64,000 bases of DNA from Symbiobacterium thermophilum IAM 14863 (GCF_000009905.1 NC_006177.1:2790001-2854000), one strand, 5' to 3'; shown: positions 51,610 to 61,186, counted from the first letter of the stretch. Notes: generated by a model not told the origin, from the sequence alone. Numbers and translations: made by a program.

Positions 51610-52062
51610 ATGCCCGGCGATCAGGTCATCCTCCTCAGCCTGATGGCCCTGGGGGTGGTCGCGCGCAACGCGCTCATCGTCACCGCCGCCGGGGTCGTGC
51701 TGATCCTGCGCGTCCTGGCCCTCGAGCGCTTCTTCCCGCTGCTGGAGCGGCGGGGGCTCGAGGCCGGGCTGATCTTCCTCCTGATCGCCGTCCTCGTGCC
51801 CTTCGCCACCGGCGAGGTGGGCTGGGCCGAGATCCGCCAGTCCTTCACGTCGTGGACCGGGCTGGCGGCCATCCTCGGCGGGATCATCGCCGCGGTGCTG
51901 AGCGGCTACGGCGTGACATTGCTCCAGGTGAAGCCCGAGGTGATCGTCGGCATGGTGGTGGGCACGATTCTGGGCGTGGTGCTCTTCAAGGGCATCCCCG
52001 TCGGCCCGCTGGCCGCCGCGGGGTTTACGGCGATCCTGCTGGCGCTGGTGCGCGGGCACTAG
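51610..52062 (+). CDS. DUF441/UPF0756-family membrane protein
   Basis: This 150-residue protein with about five membrane helices matches the YtwI/YeaL (DUF441) family: QVILLSLMALGVVARNALIVTAAGVVLILRVLALERFFPLLERRGLEAGLIFLLIAVLVPFATGEVG, then SFTSWTGLAAILGGIIAAVLSGYGVTLLQVKPEVIVGMVVGTILGVVLFKGIPVGPLAAAG. The family is widespread but uncharacterised. ATG at 51610 is chosen over 51604 because GGGAGGG then has a 6-base spacing. It is followed 12 bases later by a YqhV-like gene and is divergent from the MFS gene. Confidence 0.85.
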   Translation: MPGDQVILLSLMALGVVARNALIVTAAGVVLILRVLALERFFPLLERRGLEAGLIFLLIAVLVPFATGEVGWAEIRQSFTSWTGLAAILGGIIAAVLSGYGVTLLQVKPEVIVGMVVGTILGVVLFKGIPVGPLAAAGFTAILLALVRGH

Positions 52063-52074
52063 GAGGGTGTGCCG

Positions 52075-52335
52075 GTGGAGGAACGGCTGATCTGGGGGAT
52101 GCGACTGGCCCGGATGCTCTCAGCCTGCGTCGAGGTCTGCGTCGCGCTGATGCTGCTGCGCATGGCCGATCCCAAGGCGATGCTCCGCCTGAACGCGCTG
52201 GCCGGCCTGGTGGGGCCCGCCGTCTTCATCGCCGTGAGCGCCCTCGGGCTGGCCGCCAGCCTCGGCCGGCTGGAACCGGGGCGGCTGTTGGTGGTGCTGC
52301 TCGGCATCGCGCTGGTCGTCTGGGGCACCCGCTGA
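52075..52335 (+). CDS. YqhV-family (DUF2619) small membrane protein
   Basis: This is an 86-residue protein with three membrane helices. MRLARMLSACVEVCVALMLLRMADPKAMLRLNALAGLVGPAVFIAVSALGLAA aligns well by pattern with Bacillus YqhV (RxLSSxxExxAAxxML...VNSxLAxVGPxxFI). In Bacillus yqhV lies beside the spoIIIA sporulation operon; here it follows a DUF441 gene. Function unknown. The GTG at 52075 is chosen because AGGAGGG lies 7 bases upstream, starting right at the previous stop codon; the GTG at 52069 would be too close. Confidence 0.78.
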   Translation: MEERLIWGMRLARMLSACVEVCVALMLLRMADPKAMLRLNALAGLVGPAVFIAVSALGLAASLGRLEPGRLLVVLLGIALVVWGTR

Positions 52336-52418
52336 GCACCCATGAAGGGATCTCCGCGCGTGCGACGTCCAACCGGGTGAAAGGTCCGGGCGCAGACGCA
52401 CGCAAAGGAGGATTCCGC

Positions 52419-53597
52419 ATGGACGCAACCCCGCGCAGGGTCGGACGGGCCACCGTCGCCATCGGGTTCGTGGCCACCGGTGCGGCCCTGCTCGCCGACA
52501 ACGTGGCCGGGGCCGGCCCGCGCTTCACCGACCTGCTCCTCAGGCTCTGGCCCGTCTTCCTCATCGGCTTCGGCCTGGAGTTTCTCGTCAGCGGCCTGCT
52601 CAGCCAGGCCGGCCAGCCCCGGCCTGTCCGGATCGAGGTCGGCGGCGCGGCGCTCCTGGCGGGGGCGCTGGCCCTGGCGTCGGTGATCCGCGCCACCTCG
52701 GGATTCGGCTGGCACAGCGCGCCGATCCCCGAGGTGACCAGCCACACCGTCACCCGGTCGGTGCCGGCGGCGGGCGCCGAAGCCCTGCTGGTGGACGTCG
52801 ACGTGGGGCGGGTGAGCCTCCTCACCTACGACGAGGAAGAGGTGCGGGTGGAGGTCGAATACGGCGTCCTTGGCCTGGTGCCGCCCAACCGGACCGCGGC
52901 GGCCGCCCGGGAGTACCGGCTGGAGGTGGAGGGCGGCAGGACGATCCGCGTCACCGGCCGGGGGCCGGACGAAAACCCCGAGAGCGGGCTCAGCCTGGGG
53001 ACGCTCACCGCCCACTACCGGATCTACGCCCCGGCGGGGCTGAACGTCCGGGTGGAGTCCGGGGTGGGCGCCATCTCCGTCGAGGGCTACAACGGCAGTC
53101 TGGACCTGCGCACCCGCGCGGGCGGCATCACCGTGGAGGGCGGCTCCGGAACGCTGTACGCCGAGAGCGGCTCCGGCCGCGTGCACGTCGACTCGTTCTC
53201 CGGTCCGGTTACCGCCTCGACCAACGCCGGGCCCGTCACCGCCCGGGCGGTGGAGGGCGACCTGACCATCCGGACCGGTACCGGCGTCATCAACGTGGAG
53301 GAGCACCGCGGCCCCAGCCTCACCGCCGAGACCCGCACCGGCTCCGTCCACGCCCGCATGGAGCATCCCCCGGCGGGACCCGTGGTCCTGCGCACCCGCG
53401 CCGGCACCATAAGCCTCACCGTGCCCGCCGAGTCCGACGTGACCGTCACCGCCACCACCCGCTCGGGCACCATCACCGGCCTGGGGGCCGCCGGTGGGAC
53501 CGGCCCGGCCCGCGCCACCACGCAGATCCTCGGCGCGGGCACGTACCCGGTGCGGCTGGAGGCCAACGCGGGCTCGATTCACTTCGATACCTTCTAG
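52419..53597 (+). CDS. LiaF-like membrane protein with DUF4097 beta-helix domain
   Basis: This 392-residue protein begins with two to three membrane helices (ATVAIGFVATGAALLADNVAG, LLLRLWPVFLIGFGLEFLVSGLLS, VGGAALLAGALALASVIRA) as in LiaF/DUF5668 proteins, followed by an extracytoplasmic region of short beta repeats (NVRVESGVGAISVEGYNGSLDLRTRAGGITVEGGSGTLYAESGSGRVHVDSFSGPVTASTNAGPVTARAVEGDLTIRTGTGVINVEE) characteristic of DUF4097 adhesin-like solenoids. LiaF proteins modulate envelope-stress two-component systems; a similar sensory role is possible. AAAGGAGG lies upstream of the ATG at 52419. It ends 4 bases from the convergent oxidoreductase stop. Confidence 0.82.
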   Translation: MDATPRRVGRATVAIGFVATGAALLADNVAGAGPRFTDLLLRLWPVFLIGFGLEFLVSGLLSQAGQPRPVRIEVGGAALLAGALALASVIRATSGFGWHSAPIPEVTSHTVTRSVPAAGAEALLVDVDVGRVSLLTYDEEEVRVEVEYGVLGLVPPNRTAAAAREYRLEVEGGRTIRVTGRGPDENPESGLSLGTLTAHYRIYAPAGLNVRVESGVGAISVEGYNGSLDLRTRAGGITVEGGSGTLYAESGSGRVHVDSFSGPVTASTNAGPVTARAVEGDLTIRTGTGVINVEEHRGPSLTAETRTGSVHARMEHPPAGPVVLRTRAGTISLTVPAESDVTVTATTRSGTITGLGAAGGTGPARATTQILGAGTYPVRLEANAGSIHFDTF

Positions 53598-53601
53598 CCG
53601 C

Positions 53602-54933
53602 CTAGCCGGACCGCCGGCTGCCCCGCTCGTGCCACCGGTCCTGCAGCCGCATTGCGGTCAGCAGGGCCCCGGCCACGGCAAACCGCAGCGGCTCCGGCGG
53701 CACCGGCAGCGCCCGCCGGTCCACGAAGAAGACCTCGGTCAGGTCGGTCTGCCGCTCCAGGGCCAGGTCCGCCAGGGTCGCGCCGTTCAGGTTGCAGAGC
53801 GCGACGCCGTGGCCCATGCAGCCGACGCTGTAGAACATGTTGGGGCCGATGCGGCCGATCAGCGGCGCCAGGTCCAGGGTGGCCGAGATCGGCCCGCCCC
53901 AGTGGTGCGTGAAGCGGATCCCCGAGAGCATCGGGAAGATCCGCTTTACGGCTTCCTGCAGCCGCTGCTGCATGGCCCCGCTGCGGTCGCGGTCGTCGGC
54001 GCTGCCGTAGTAGTAGAAGGCATCGTTGCCGCCCATGAGCAGCCGGTTGTCCCGGGTGAGCCGGAAGTAGTGGATGAGGTTGCGGCCGTCCTCGATGCCC
54101 TGCCGCCCCTGCCAGCCCACGGCGGAAAGCTGCTCCGGCGCAAGGGGCTCGGTCAGGACGATGTACGTGTGGACCGGCAACTGCCGGAAACGCAGGGGCC
54201 GGAGCCGGGCCGAGTAGGCGTTGGTGGCGAAGATGACCTTCTCCGCGGTCACCGTCCCCCGCGGGGTGCGCAGTCGCACGCGGGACCCGGGAACCACCTC
54301 CACCACCGGCGAGCGCTCGCAGATCTCGGCCCCCGCCTCCTCGGCCGCCCGGGCCAGGCCCCGGACCAGCTTGGCCGGGTTCAGGAGGGCGCAGTGCCGG
54401 TCGAACCGGCCGCCGCAGAAAAGCGGCGAGCGGACCTGCGCCTGCACGGCGTCGGCCTCCAGCCACTCCGTCTCATGGAGGCCGATCTTCCGCTCCAGCT
54501 CCATCTCCCGGAGCAGGCGGAACCGCTGCGCCGGGTTGGTGGCCACGGTGAGCAGGCCGGTCTCCTCGAAGTCGCAGTCGATTCCGTGCTCGGCTACCCG
54601 GCGCCGGACCAGGTCCACGGCCCGCAGCATGTACGCGTCCGCCTCCCGGAGCCGGGCGGCGCCGAACCGCCAGCGGGTCACCTCCGGCGCCAGGCCGAAC
54701 AGGGTCATGCAGAACCCCGCGTTGCGGCCACTGGCGCCGAACCCCACCACCTCCGACTCCAGCACCAGCACCCGCAGGCCGGGCGCTTTTTCTTTCAGGT
54801 GCAGCGCGGCCGAGACCCCGGTGAACCCCCCACCGACGACGCAAACGTCCGCCGTCCGCTCGCCCTCCAGGGGCGGCTGCTCCCGGTACTCCCCCGCCGT
54901 CTCCAGCCAGAAGCTCTTCTCCCGGTAGACCAC
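53602..54933 (-). CDS. DAO-family FAD-dependent amine/amino-acid oxidoreductase
   Basis: This 443-residue flavoprotein has the FAD-binding motif ADVCVVGGGFTGVSAALHLKEKAPGLRVLVLESEVVGFGASGRNAGF, the substrate-domain segments HTYIVLTEPLAPEQL and MGGNDAFYYYG, and the C-terminal FAD motif NMFYSVGCMGHGVALCNLNGATLADLAL. This order is typical of PuuB/OrdL-like oxidases acting on secondary amines such as gamma-glutamylputrescine, glycine or sarcosine. The GTG at 54933 starts the conserved VYREKSFWLET; GGAGG is upstream. It is divergent from a peptide-type ABC importer, so a catabolic link (import and oxidation of an amine or opine) is possible. Confidence 0.88.
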   Translation of the reverse strand: MVYREKSFWLETAGEYREQPPLEGERTADVCVVGGGFTGVSAALHLKEKAPGLRVLVLESEVVGFGASGRNAGFCMTLFGLAPEVTRWRFGAARLREADAYMLRAVDLVRRRVAEHGIDCDFEETGLLTVATNPAQRFRLLREMELERKIGLHETEWLEADAVQAQVRSPLFCGGRFDRHCALLNPAKLVRGLARAAEEAGAEICERSPVVEVVPGSRVRLRTPRGTVTAEKVIFATNAYSARLRPLRFRQLPVHTYIVLTEPLAPEQLSAVGWQGRQGIEDGRNLIHYFRLTRDNRLLMGGNDAFYYYGSADDRDRSGAMQQRLQEAVKRIFPMLSGIRFTHHWGGPISATLDLAPLIGRIGPNMFYSVGCMGHGVALCNLNGATLADLALERQTDLTEVFFVDRRALPVPPEPLRFAVAGALLTAMRLQDRWHERGSRRSG

Positions 54934-55340
54934 GGCTCCGCCTCCCCCGTCTGCCTGATGAGCGCGATTATTATATACCATTCACAACGCGTCCTTGCCC
55001 CATCCGTTGCGCCGCCGGTGGGTCGGAGGCAGACGGCTGGCGGTTCGCTCAGGAATGCCGGACGATGGGCCGGCCGCGCGGACGCCGCTTTGCAGAAGAT
55101 CGGGGCGCCGCGGGAAGACTGAGGGAAGATGAGGGCAGGCGGACCGGAACGACCGGGACGGGCCGACTGTCGTGCAGAAACGACCATTCCGTCCCGTCGG
55201 GTATGGAAATTTCCCAGGTTGTACGTCATAATGGTTCTTGTTGGGAGGCGGAAATTCCCTACGGCTCAAATCAGCCTGCTCGGAGTACTCCGCCCGCCCG
55301 CTTGAACCCCAGTAACAGAACCCAAGCGAGGTGCCATCGC
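54934..55340. other. 407-bp divergent intergenic region
   Basis: No supported gene. A minus-strand extended -10 (TGGTATATAAT, about 54970-54980) probably serves the oxidoreductase. On the plus side two similar palindromic elements, GGAAATTTCC (55205-55214) and GGAAATTCCC (55250-55259), lie 45 bp apart, 80-135 bases before the importer gene. A CATAAT possible -10 lies between them near 55227, without a good -35. Confidence 0.45.
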
Positions 55341-56897
55341 ATGAAGAAGAGAGTGCTTCCGCTCCTGCTGGCGCTCGCCCTGGCTGTGCTTTCCGCCTGC
55401 GGCGGCGGCGCCAACAACCAGAACCAGACCCCGAACCAGCAGACCGGCGGGCAGACGGCCCCGAAGGAGCAGGTCATCACCATCGCCCACAGCGGCGACC
55501 CGGCGACCCTGGACCCGCACAAGAGCTTCAATGGCCTGGTCTTCACCGTGACCAACCAGATCTATGAGACGCTGCTCTACCGGGCGGCGGACGGCACGCT
55601 GCAGCCCCGCCTGGCCACCGAGTGGGCTCCCGTCGACGAGACCACCTGGGAGTTCAAGCTCCGGGAGGGCGTGAAGTTCAGCGACGGCACGCCGCTGAAC
55701 GCCGAGGCGGTCAAGTTCAGCCTGGAGCGGCTGGCCGACCCGGAGACCAAGGGCCCCGGCGCGTTCATCGTGGGCATGATCGAGGAGATCACCGTCGTCG
55801 ATGACCACACCGTGCACATCCGCACCAGCACGCCCTTCACCCCGCTCCTGGCCCACCTCTCCCACCCCGTCACCGCCATCGTGAGCCCGACGGCGGCCAC
55901 CTCCGGCGACCTCTCCAAGCAGCCGGCGGGCACCGGCCCGTTCCTGCTGGAGGACTGGAAGGCCGGCGACTCCGTCACCCTGAAGGCCAACCCCGACTAC
56001 TGGGGCGGCAAGCCCAAGCTGGATCGGGTGGTCCTGCGGATCATCCCCGAGGCCGGTACCCAGCTCACCGAGCTGAAGGCCGGCACCGTCGACCTGATCA
56101 GCGGCGTGCAGCCTGAGCGGTTCAACGAGATCGACAGCGACCCGCAGCTCTCCGCCACCCGGTTCCTGGGCTGGGGCTCCATGTTCCTGGGCTTCAACAT
56201 GAAGGCCGGCCCCCTCGCCCAGCCTGAGGTGCGGCAGGCCATCGCCATGGCCATCGACCGGCAGGGCATCGTCGACACCCTGCGGCAGGGCATGGCCCAG
56301 TTCGGCAACTCCCTGGTGCCGCCCACCGTCTTCGGCTCCGTACCGGACCTGACCGGCCCCGAGTACGACCCCGAAGGCGCCAGGGCGCTGCTGGCCCAGG
56401 CCGGCGTGACCACCCCGCTGAAGCTGACCCTCAACACCTACGAGGGCGCCGAGAACCAGCAGATCGCCCAGGCGATCCAGGCGCAGCTCAGCCAGATCGG
56501 CATCGACCTCGAGGTGGTCATCACCGACTACGGCGCCTTCACGGAGGCCATCGCCAAGGATGACCACGGCCTCTGGCTCACCTCCTGGGGCACGGTGACC
56601 ATGGACGCCGACTACACCCTGTGGGCCCTGCTCCACTCCGGCCAGCACGGCGCCGACAACAAGGCGTTCTACGCCAACCCGCAGGTGGATGAGTGGCTGA
56701 CCGAGGCCCGGCGGACCGCCGACGACGCCCAGCGGCAGGCGCTGTACCGGCAGATCCAGGAGCAGGTCATGAAGGACCTGCCTTACCTGAACCTGTACTA
56801 CCCGCTCTCCTCCTACGCCAAGAACGACCGGCTGCAGGGCGAGGTGTATCCCTTCGCCGCGATCAACCTCGATCTGCGCAAGGCCGAGGTGAAGTAG
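55341..56897 (+). CDS. Family 5 ABC solute-binding lipoprotein (peptide/nickel/opine type)
   Basis: This is a 518-residue SBP_bac_5 protein. The lipobox is VLSAC, followed by an Asn/Gln-rich linker. The mature domain starts VITIAHSGDPATLDPHKSFNGLVFTVTNQIYETLLYR and includes the family signature TTWEFKLREGVKFSDGTPLNAEAVKFSLERL, PAGTGPFLLEDWKAGDSVTLKANPDYWGG and QPEVRQAIAMAIDRQGIV. Ligands in this family range from oligopeptides to opines, sugars and nickel; none can be picked here. It leads a binding protein-permease-permease operon without ATPase genes and is divergent from an amine-type oxidase. Confidence 0.92.
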   Translation: MKKRVLPLLLALALAVLSACGGGANNQNQTPNQQTGGQTAPKEQVITIAHSGDPATLDPHKSFNGLVFTVTNQIYETLLYRAADGTLQPRLATEWAPVDETTWEFKLREGVKFSDGTPLNAEAVKFSLERLADPETKGPGAFIVGMIEEITVVDDHTVHIRTSTPFTPLLAHLSHPVTAIVSPTAATSGDLSKQPAGTGPFLLEDWKAGDSVTLKANPDYWGGKPKLDRVVLRIIPEAGTQLTELKAGTVDLISGVQPERFNEIDSDPQLSATRFLGWGSMFLGFNMKAGPLAQPEVRQAIAMAIDRQGIVDTLRQGMAQFGNSLVPPTVFGSVPDLTGPEYDPEGARALLAQAGVTTPLKLTLNTYEGAENQQIAQAIQAQLSQIGIDLEVVITDYGAFTEAIAKDDHGLWLTSWGTVTMDADYTLWALLHSGQHGADNKAFYANPQVDEWLTEARRTADDAQRQALYRQIQEQVMKDLPYLNLYYPLSSYAKNDRLQGEVYPFAAINLDLRKAEVK

Positions 56898-56902
56898 CGC
56901 CC

Positions 56903-57832
56903 ATGGTGCGCTATGCCGCGCGCCGGCTCCTGCTGATGCTGCCCGTGCTGTTCGGGGTAACCCTGCTGGTCTTCCTCCTCTTCTACCTCACCCCCGGCGA
57001 CCCTGTCCGGGCCATCCTGGGGCAGGAGGCGCAGGGGCTCTCGGTGGAGGACATCGAACGGCTGCGGCACCAGCTGGGGCTTGACCGCCCCTGGTATGAA
57101 CAGTACCTGAGCTTCCTCGGCAAGGCGGTGCAGGGCGACCTGGGCCGCACTTTCCGGGGCGACCGGCCGGTGGCCGGCGAGATCGCGGCCCGCTTCCCCA
57201 CCACGCTGCGGCTCACGGTGATCTCCCTCACCGTGGCCGCGCTGGTGGGGGTTCCTCTGGGCGTCGTCGGGGCGGTCCGGCGGAACCGATGGGCAGACCA
57301 CCTGGTGATGCTGATCGCGCTCCTCGGGGTCAGCATGCCCACCTTCTGGGTGGGCATCATGCTGATGCAGCTCTTCGCCCTGAAGCTGCGGATCCTGCCG
57401 CCCTCGGGCACCGGCACCTGGCGGCACATGGTGCTGCCGGCGGCCACGGTGGCCCTCGCCTCCATCGCCTTCATCGCCCGCATGACCCGCTCCTCGCTGA
57501 TCGACGCCCTGCGGGAGGACTACGTCCGCACCGCCCGGGCCAAGGGCGTGGCGGAGCGGCGGGTGGTGTTCCGGCACGCCCTGCGCAACGCCTTCATCCC
57601 GGTTCTCACCACCCTGGGCCTGGAGTTCGGCAGCCTGCTGGGCGGAGCCGTGGTGGTGGAATCGGTCTTCAGCCTGCCGGGGATCGGCCGGCTGACGGTG
57701 GACGCCATCAAGGGCCGGGACCTGCCGCTGATCCAGGGGACCATCCTGTTTGTGGCGGTGGTCTTCAGCCTGGTCAACCTGATCGTCGATCTGGGCTACG
57801 CGGGGCTGGACCCGCGGATACGCTATGACTAG
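56903..57832 (+). CDS. dppB: Peptide-type ABC importer permease 1
   Basis: This 309-residue permease has six helices. MVRYAARRLLLMLPVLFGVTLLVFLLFYLTPGDPV and QLGLDRPWYEQYLSFLGKAVQGDLGRTF are the DppB/OppB N-terminal signatures; the EAA loop is DYVRTARAKGVAERRVVFRHALRNAFIPVLTTLGLEFGSLLGGAVVVESVFSLPGIGRL. It forms the channel with the DppC-like subunit encoded next; the genes overlap by 8 bases. The start lies 5 bases after the binding-protein stop. Confidence 0.92.
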   Translation: MVRYAARRLLLMLPVLFGVTLLVFLLFYLTPGDPVRAILGQEAQGLSVEDIERLRHQLGLDRPWYEQYLSFLGKAVQGDLGRTFRGDRPVAGEIAARFPTTLRLTVISLTVAALVGVPLGVVGAVRRNRWADHLVMLIALLGVSMPTFWVGIMLMQLFALKLRILPPSGTGTWRHMVLPAATVALASIAFIARMTRSSLIDALREDYVRTARAKGVAERRVVFRHALRNAFIPVLTTLGLEFGSLLGGAVVVESVFSLPGIGRLTVDAIKGRDLPLIQGTILFVAVVFSLVNLIVDLGYAGLDPRIRYD

Positions 57833-58658
57833 TTGGCGGCGCTTCGCGCGCAACCGGTTGGCCGTGGCCGGGCTGGTGGTGTTCCTCCTGCTCGTGCTCT
57901 CGGCCCTGTTGGCTCCGCACCTGGCCCCCTACGACCCGAACCTGCAGGACTGGAAGATCCGGCTGCAGCCGCCCTCGGCCGAGCACCCCTTCGGCACCGA
58001 CGAGTTCGGCCGCGACCTGCTCTCCCGCGCGCTCTACGGCGGCCGGGTGAGCCTGGTGGCCGGGGTCGTGCCGGTGCTGATCGGCGCCAGCGTCGGCACC
58101 CTGATCGGCCTGGTGGCCGGGTATATGGGCGGCTGGTGGGACCAGGTGCTCATGCGGCTCCTGGACGTGCTGCTCGCCTTCCCGATGATCTTCCTGGCCC
58201 TGGCCATCGTGGGCACGCTGGGCCCCGGCCTGCTCAACGCCATGCTGGCCGTCGCCGTGGTCTCGCTGCCGGGATACGCCCGGCTGGTGCGCGGGCAGGT
58301 GCTCGCCCTCCGGGAGCGGGACTTCGTGGTGGCCGCGCAGGCGATGGGCGCCACCCACAGGCGCGTCCTCCTGCGCCACCTGCTGCCCAACATCCTGAGC
58401 CCGCTGCTGGTGCAGGCGACGCTCTCGGTGGGCTCGGCGATCCTCACCACCGCCTCCCTCTCCTTCCTGGGGCTCGGCACCCAGCCGCCCACCTCCGACT
58501 GGGGCGAGATGCTGGCCTCCGGCCGGCAGTACCTGCCGGAAGCCTGGTGGCTGGCGGTCTTCCCCGGGCTGTTCGTGATGCTGGCCGTGCTCTCGGTGAA
58601 CCTGGTGGGCGACGGGCTGCGGGACTACTTTGATCCGAAGGCGAAGAATGAACGGTAG
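57825..58658 (+). CDS. dppC: Peptide-type ABC importer permease 2
   Basis: This 277-residue permease has six helices, with the DppC/OppC signature PYDPNLQDWKIRLQPPSAEHPFGTDEFGRDLLSRALYGGRVSL and EAA loop DFVVAAQAMGATHRRVLLRHLLPNILSPLLVQATLSVGSAILTTASLSFLGLGTQPPTSDWGEML. It pairs with DppB. A strong hairpin follows directly, and no DppD/DppF ATPase genes appear downstream or elsewhere in the window, so this importer must borrow ATPases encoded elsewhere. Confidence 0.92.
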   Translation: MTSWRRFARNRLAVAGLVVFLLLVLSALLAPHLAPYDPNLQDWKIRLQPPSAEHPFGTDEFGRDLLSRALYGGRVSLVAGVVPVLIGASVGTLIGLVAGYMGGWWDQVLMRLLDVLLAFPMIFLALAIVGTLGPGLLNAMLAVAVVSLPGYARLVRGQVLALRERDFVVAAQAMGATHRRVLLRHLLPNILSPLLVQATLSVGSAILTTASLSFLGLGTQPPTSDWGEMLASGRQYLPEAWWLAVFPGLFVMLAVLSVNLVGDGLRDYFDPKAKNER

Positions 58659-58661
58659 TGA

Positions 58662-58694
58662 ACGGGGCACCCCGGCTCCTGCGGGGTGCCCCGT
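58662..58694 (+). terminator. Terminator of the peptide importer operon
   Basis: A perfect 13-bp stem, ACGGGGCACCCCG (58662-58674) with CGGGGTGCCCCGT (58682-58694), has a 7-base loop. It is followed by ATGTATC, with no long T-run. Confidence 0.7.
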
Positions 58695-58843
58695 ATGTAT
58701 CATCAGGTTTCTCCATGTACGTTGGTCTGCAACCCGGTACCCAGGCCGGGCGTCATACCAGGTGTGCGACGCCGGGGCGAGGGGTGGCAGGCCGCACGGC
58801 CCGCCCCGGTGGGGGGATGCTCGGCGTGTCAGGCATGGGTGTC

Positions 58844-59240
58844 CGCGCAGAACCTGCGCCCGACCCCCACGACCCCCTGCAGATTCTGCGCGTCACGACC
58901 TGTCGTTCGCGCAAAACCTGAACCCAACCGCCCTGGTCAGCTTCAGATTCTGCGCGCACGGACCTCGTCTCCGCGCAAAACCTGCGCCCGACCCCCACGA
59001 CCCCCTGCAGATTTTGCGCGTCACGACCTGCCGTTCGCGCAAAACCTGAACCCAACCGCCCTGGTCAGCTTCAGATTCTGCGCGCACGGACCTCGTCTCC
59101 GCGCAAAACCTGCGCCCGACCCCCACGACCCCCTGCAGATTTTGCGCGTCACGACCTGTCGTTCGCGCAAAACCTGAACCCAACCACCCTGGTCAGCTTC
59201 AGATTCTGCGCGCACGGACCTCGTCTCCGCGCAAAACCTG
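58844..59240. repeat. Exact 64-bp tandem array of palindromic units (six full plus a partial seventh)
   Basis: CGCGCAAAACCTG or a close variant starts at 58844, 58908, 58972, 59036, 59100, 59164 and 59228, exactly 64 bp apart. Each unit contains a facing arm, CAGATTTTGCGCG or CAGATTCTGCGCG, 23 bases later, so each can form a 13-bp imperfect hairpin. Two unit types (A with CGCCCGACCCCCACGACC interiors, B with AACCCAACCGCCCTGGTC interiors) alternate, giving a 128-bp higher period. The interiors repeat, so it is not a CRISPR array. The right end runs into the 3' end of the damaged gene at 59199. The rest of the 58695-58843 gap shows nothing notable. Confidence 0.9.
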
Positions 59241-60061
59241 AACCCGACATCCGGTGCCGTCTTCGGATACCGCCAGCGCAGCCTCGCTGTTGGCGACGAA
59301 GCGCCCGGCACCGTACACGACCCGCACCAGCCCCTCCGCCTCCTCCTGCACCTGGAGGCTCCACTGCCGCCCGTCGCCGGAGGTCAGGACCACGGCCCGC
59401 CGGGGGCCGGAGTTCGTCCCGCCCACGGCCACGAACCGGCCGCCGCCGTAGGCGAGATCGCTGATGTACACCGGCTGGTCCGGATGGAACACTTCGGTCC
59501 ATTCCACGCCGTCAGCCGACGTCCGGATCGTGCCCTCGTCCGCGTCGGCCGCGACGAACATCCCCTGGTCAAAGGTGAGGGCGAGGAACAGGAGCGTGTT
59601 GACGGTCGTCCAGTTGGTCAGGTCAGCGGACGACCAGGTCCAGGCCGCATTGCCAAAGCTCAGGACATAGCGCCCGTTCCCGTAGGCGACCTGGTCGAAC
59701 GCCGCCAACCCGACACGCTGATACCGGGAGACGCCGTCGGCCGACGTAAGGATGACCTCACAGGTTCTGCTCGTGATGCACCCGGTGGCCACGAACTCCT
59801 TCCCGGTACACGAGAGGTCAATATGCCAGTAGCGCGCGTCCAACGGGACGGGGGTCCACGTCAAGCCGTCCGTGGAGGCAGACAGACCTCCGTCCGCACA
59901 GGCGACGAACCTGCCCGCACCGTAGGCGAGACTCATCTGCTGCTCCCCTCGAAGGGGGTCGGCACCGTCTGCCACGCCAGCGGCGCCGCCTCCGTCCCGG
60001 CGGCGGTCAGCAGCAGAACCAGGGTGAGAACGGGGACGACGACTCTGTGGAGCCGGCCCAC
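59199..60061 (-). pseudogene. Broken secreted beta-propeller-like (BNR/Asp-box-type) protein
   Basis: Starting from GTG at 60061 (AAGGGAG upstream) one frame encodes a good signal peptide, MGRLHRVVVPVLTLVLLLTA, then AGTEAAPLAWQTVPTPFEGS, and stops at 59935-59933. The body continues in another frame from the overlapping ATG at 59936: repeats such as LAYGAGRFVACADGG-LSASTDGLTWTPVPL, VAYGNGRYVLSFG, TIRTSADGVEWTEVF and LAYGGGRFVAVGG, about five blades of 45-50 residues. The body therefore seems shifted out of frame from its own signal peptide. Its last 17 residues (CRVQVLRGDEVRARRI) are encoded by the 64-bp repeat array, so the natural C-terminus is also lost. Two coupled genes, or programmed frameshifting, are alternatives. 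Confidence 0.65.
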
Positions 60062-60230
60062 AGGCTGCCACTCCCTTCAACCCTTCATCATCCCTATGGA
60101 CGAAGGTGTCGAAGGGGCAGTTTGCGAAGGGCTCAGCAGCACACGAGCAGGCCGGGAGGCCCCTGCCGTCGGGCACACGATCACCGGGGTGGCCTCCGGC
60201 CGGACCTCAGGACGAAAGGATGAGAGACGA

Positions 60231-60938
<708 letters not shown>

Positions 60939-61186
60939 TGCGCGGCGGAACCGGTGGACCTCGCCGGCAGGGGGACGCCGAGGAGAGGAGGTCGGCCCCG
61001 GCCGCGGAAAGGGGAACAAATATTCCCCGATACGAGCAGGAGTTCGATTGTGGCCTGGCGAATATATCCAGCCCATCCAGAGGATGACCTGGGATCATCC
61101 GGGGCAGCCGGCTGCCGGATCCCCGGGCGGACAGAGCCCTCCCGGCCAGCCGCTGCCCGCCACCATCGGAGAGAGGAGTGTTTCCG

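Noticed and set aside
58844-59240. CRISPR array
   Set aside because: The regular 64-bp spacing first suggested CRISPR, but interiors are not unique (two types alternate), repeats are palindromic through the whole unit, and no cas genes are near.
58753-59311. Minus-strand repeated peptide genes over the 64-bp array
   Set aside because: Because 64 is not a multiple of three, each copy is read in a different frame; the open frames result from GC-rich repeats lacking stop codons, not from a repeated protein.
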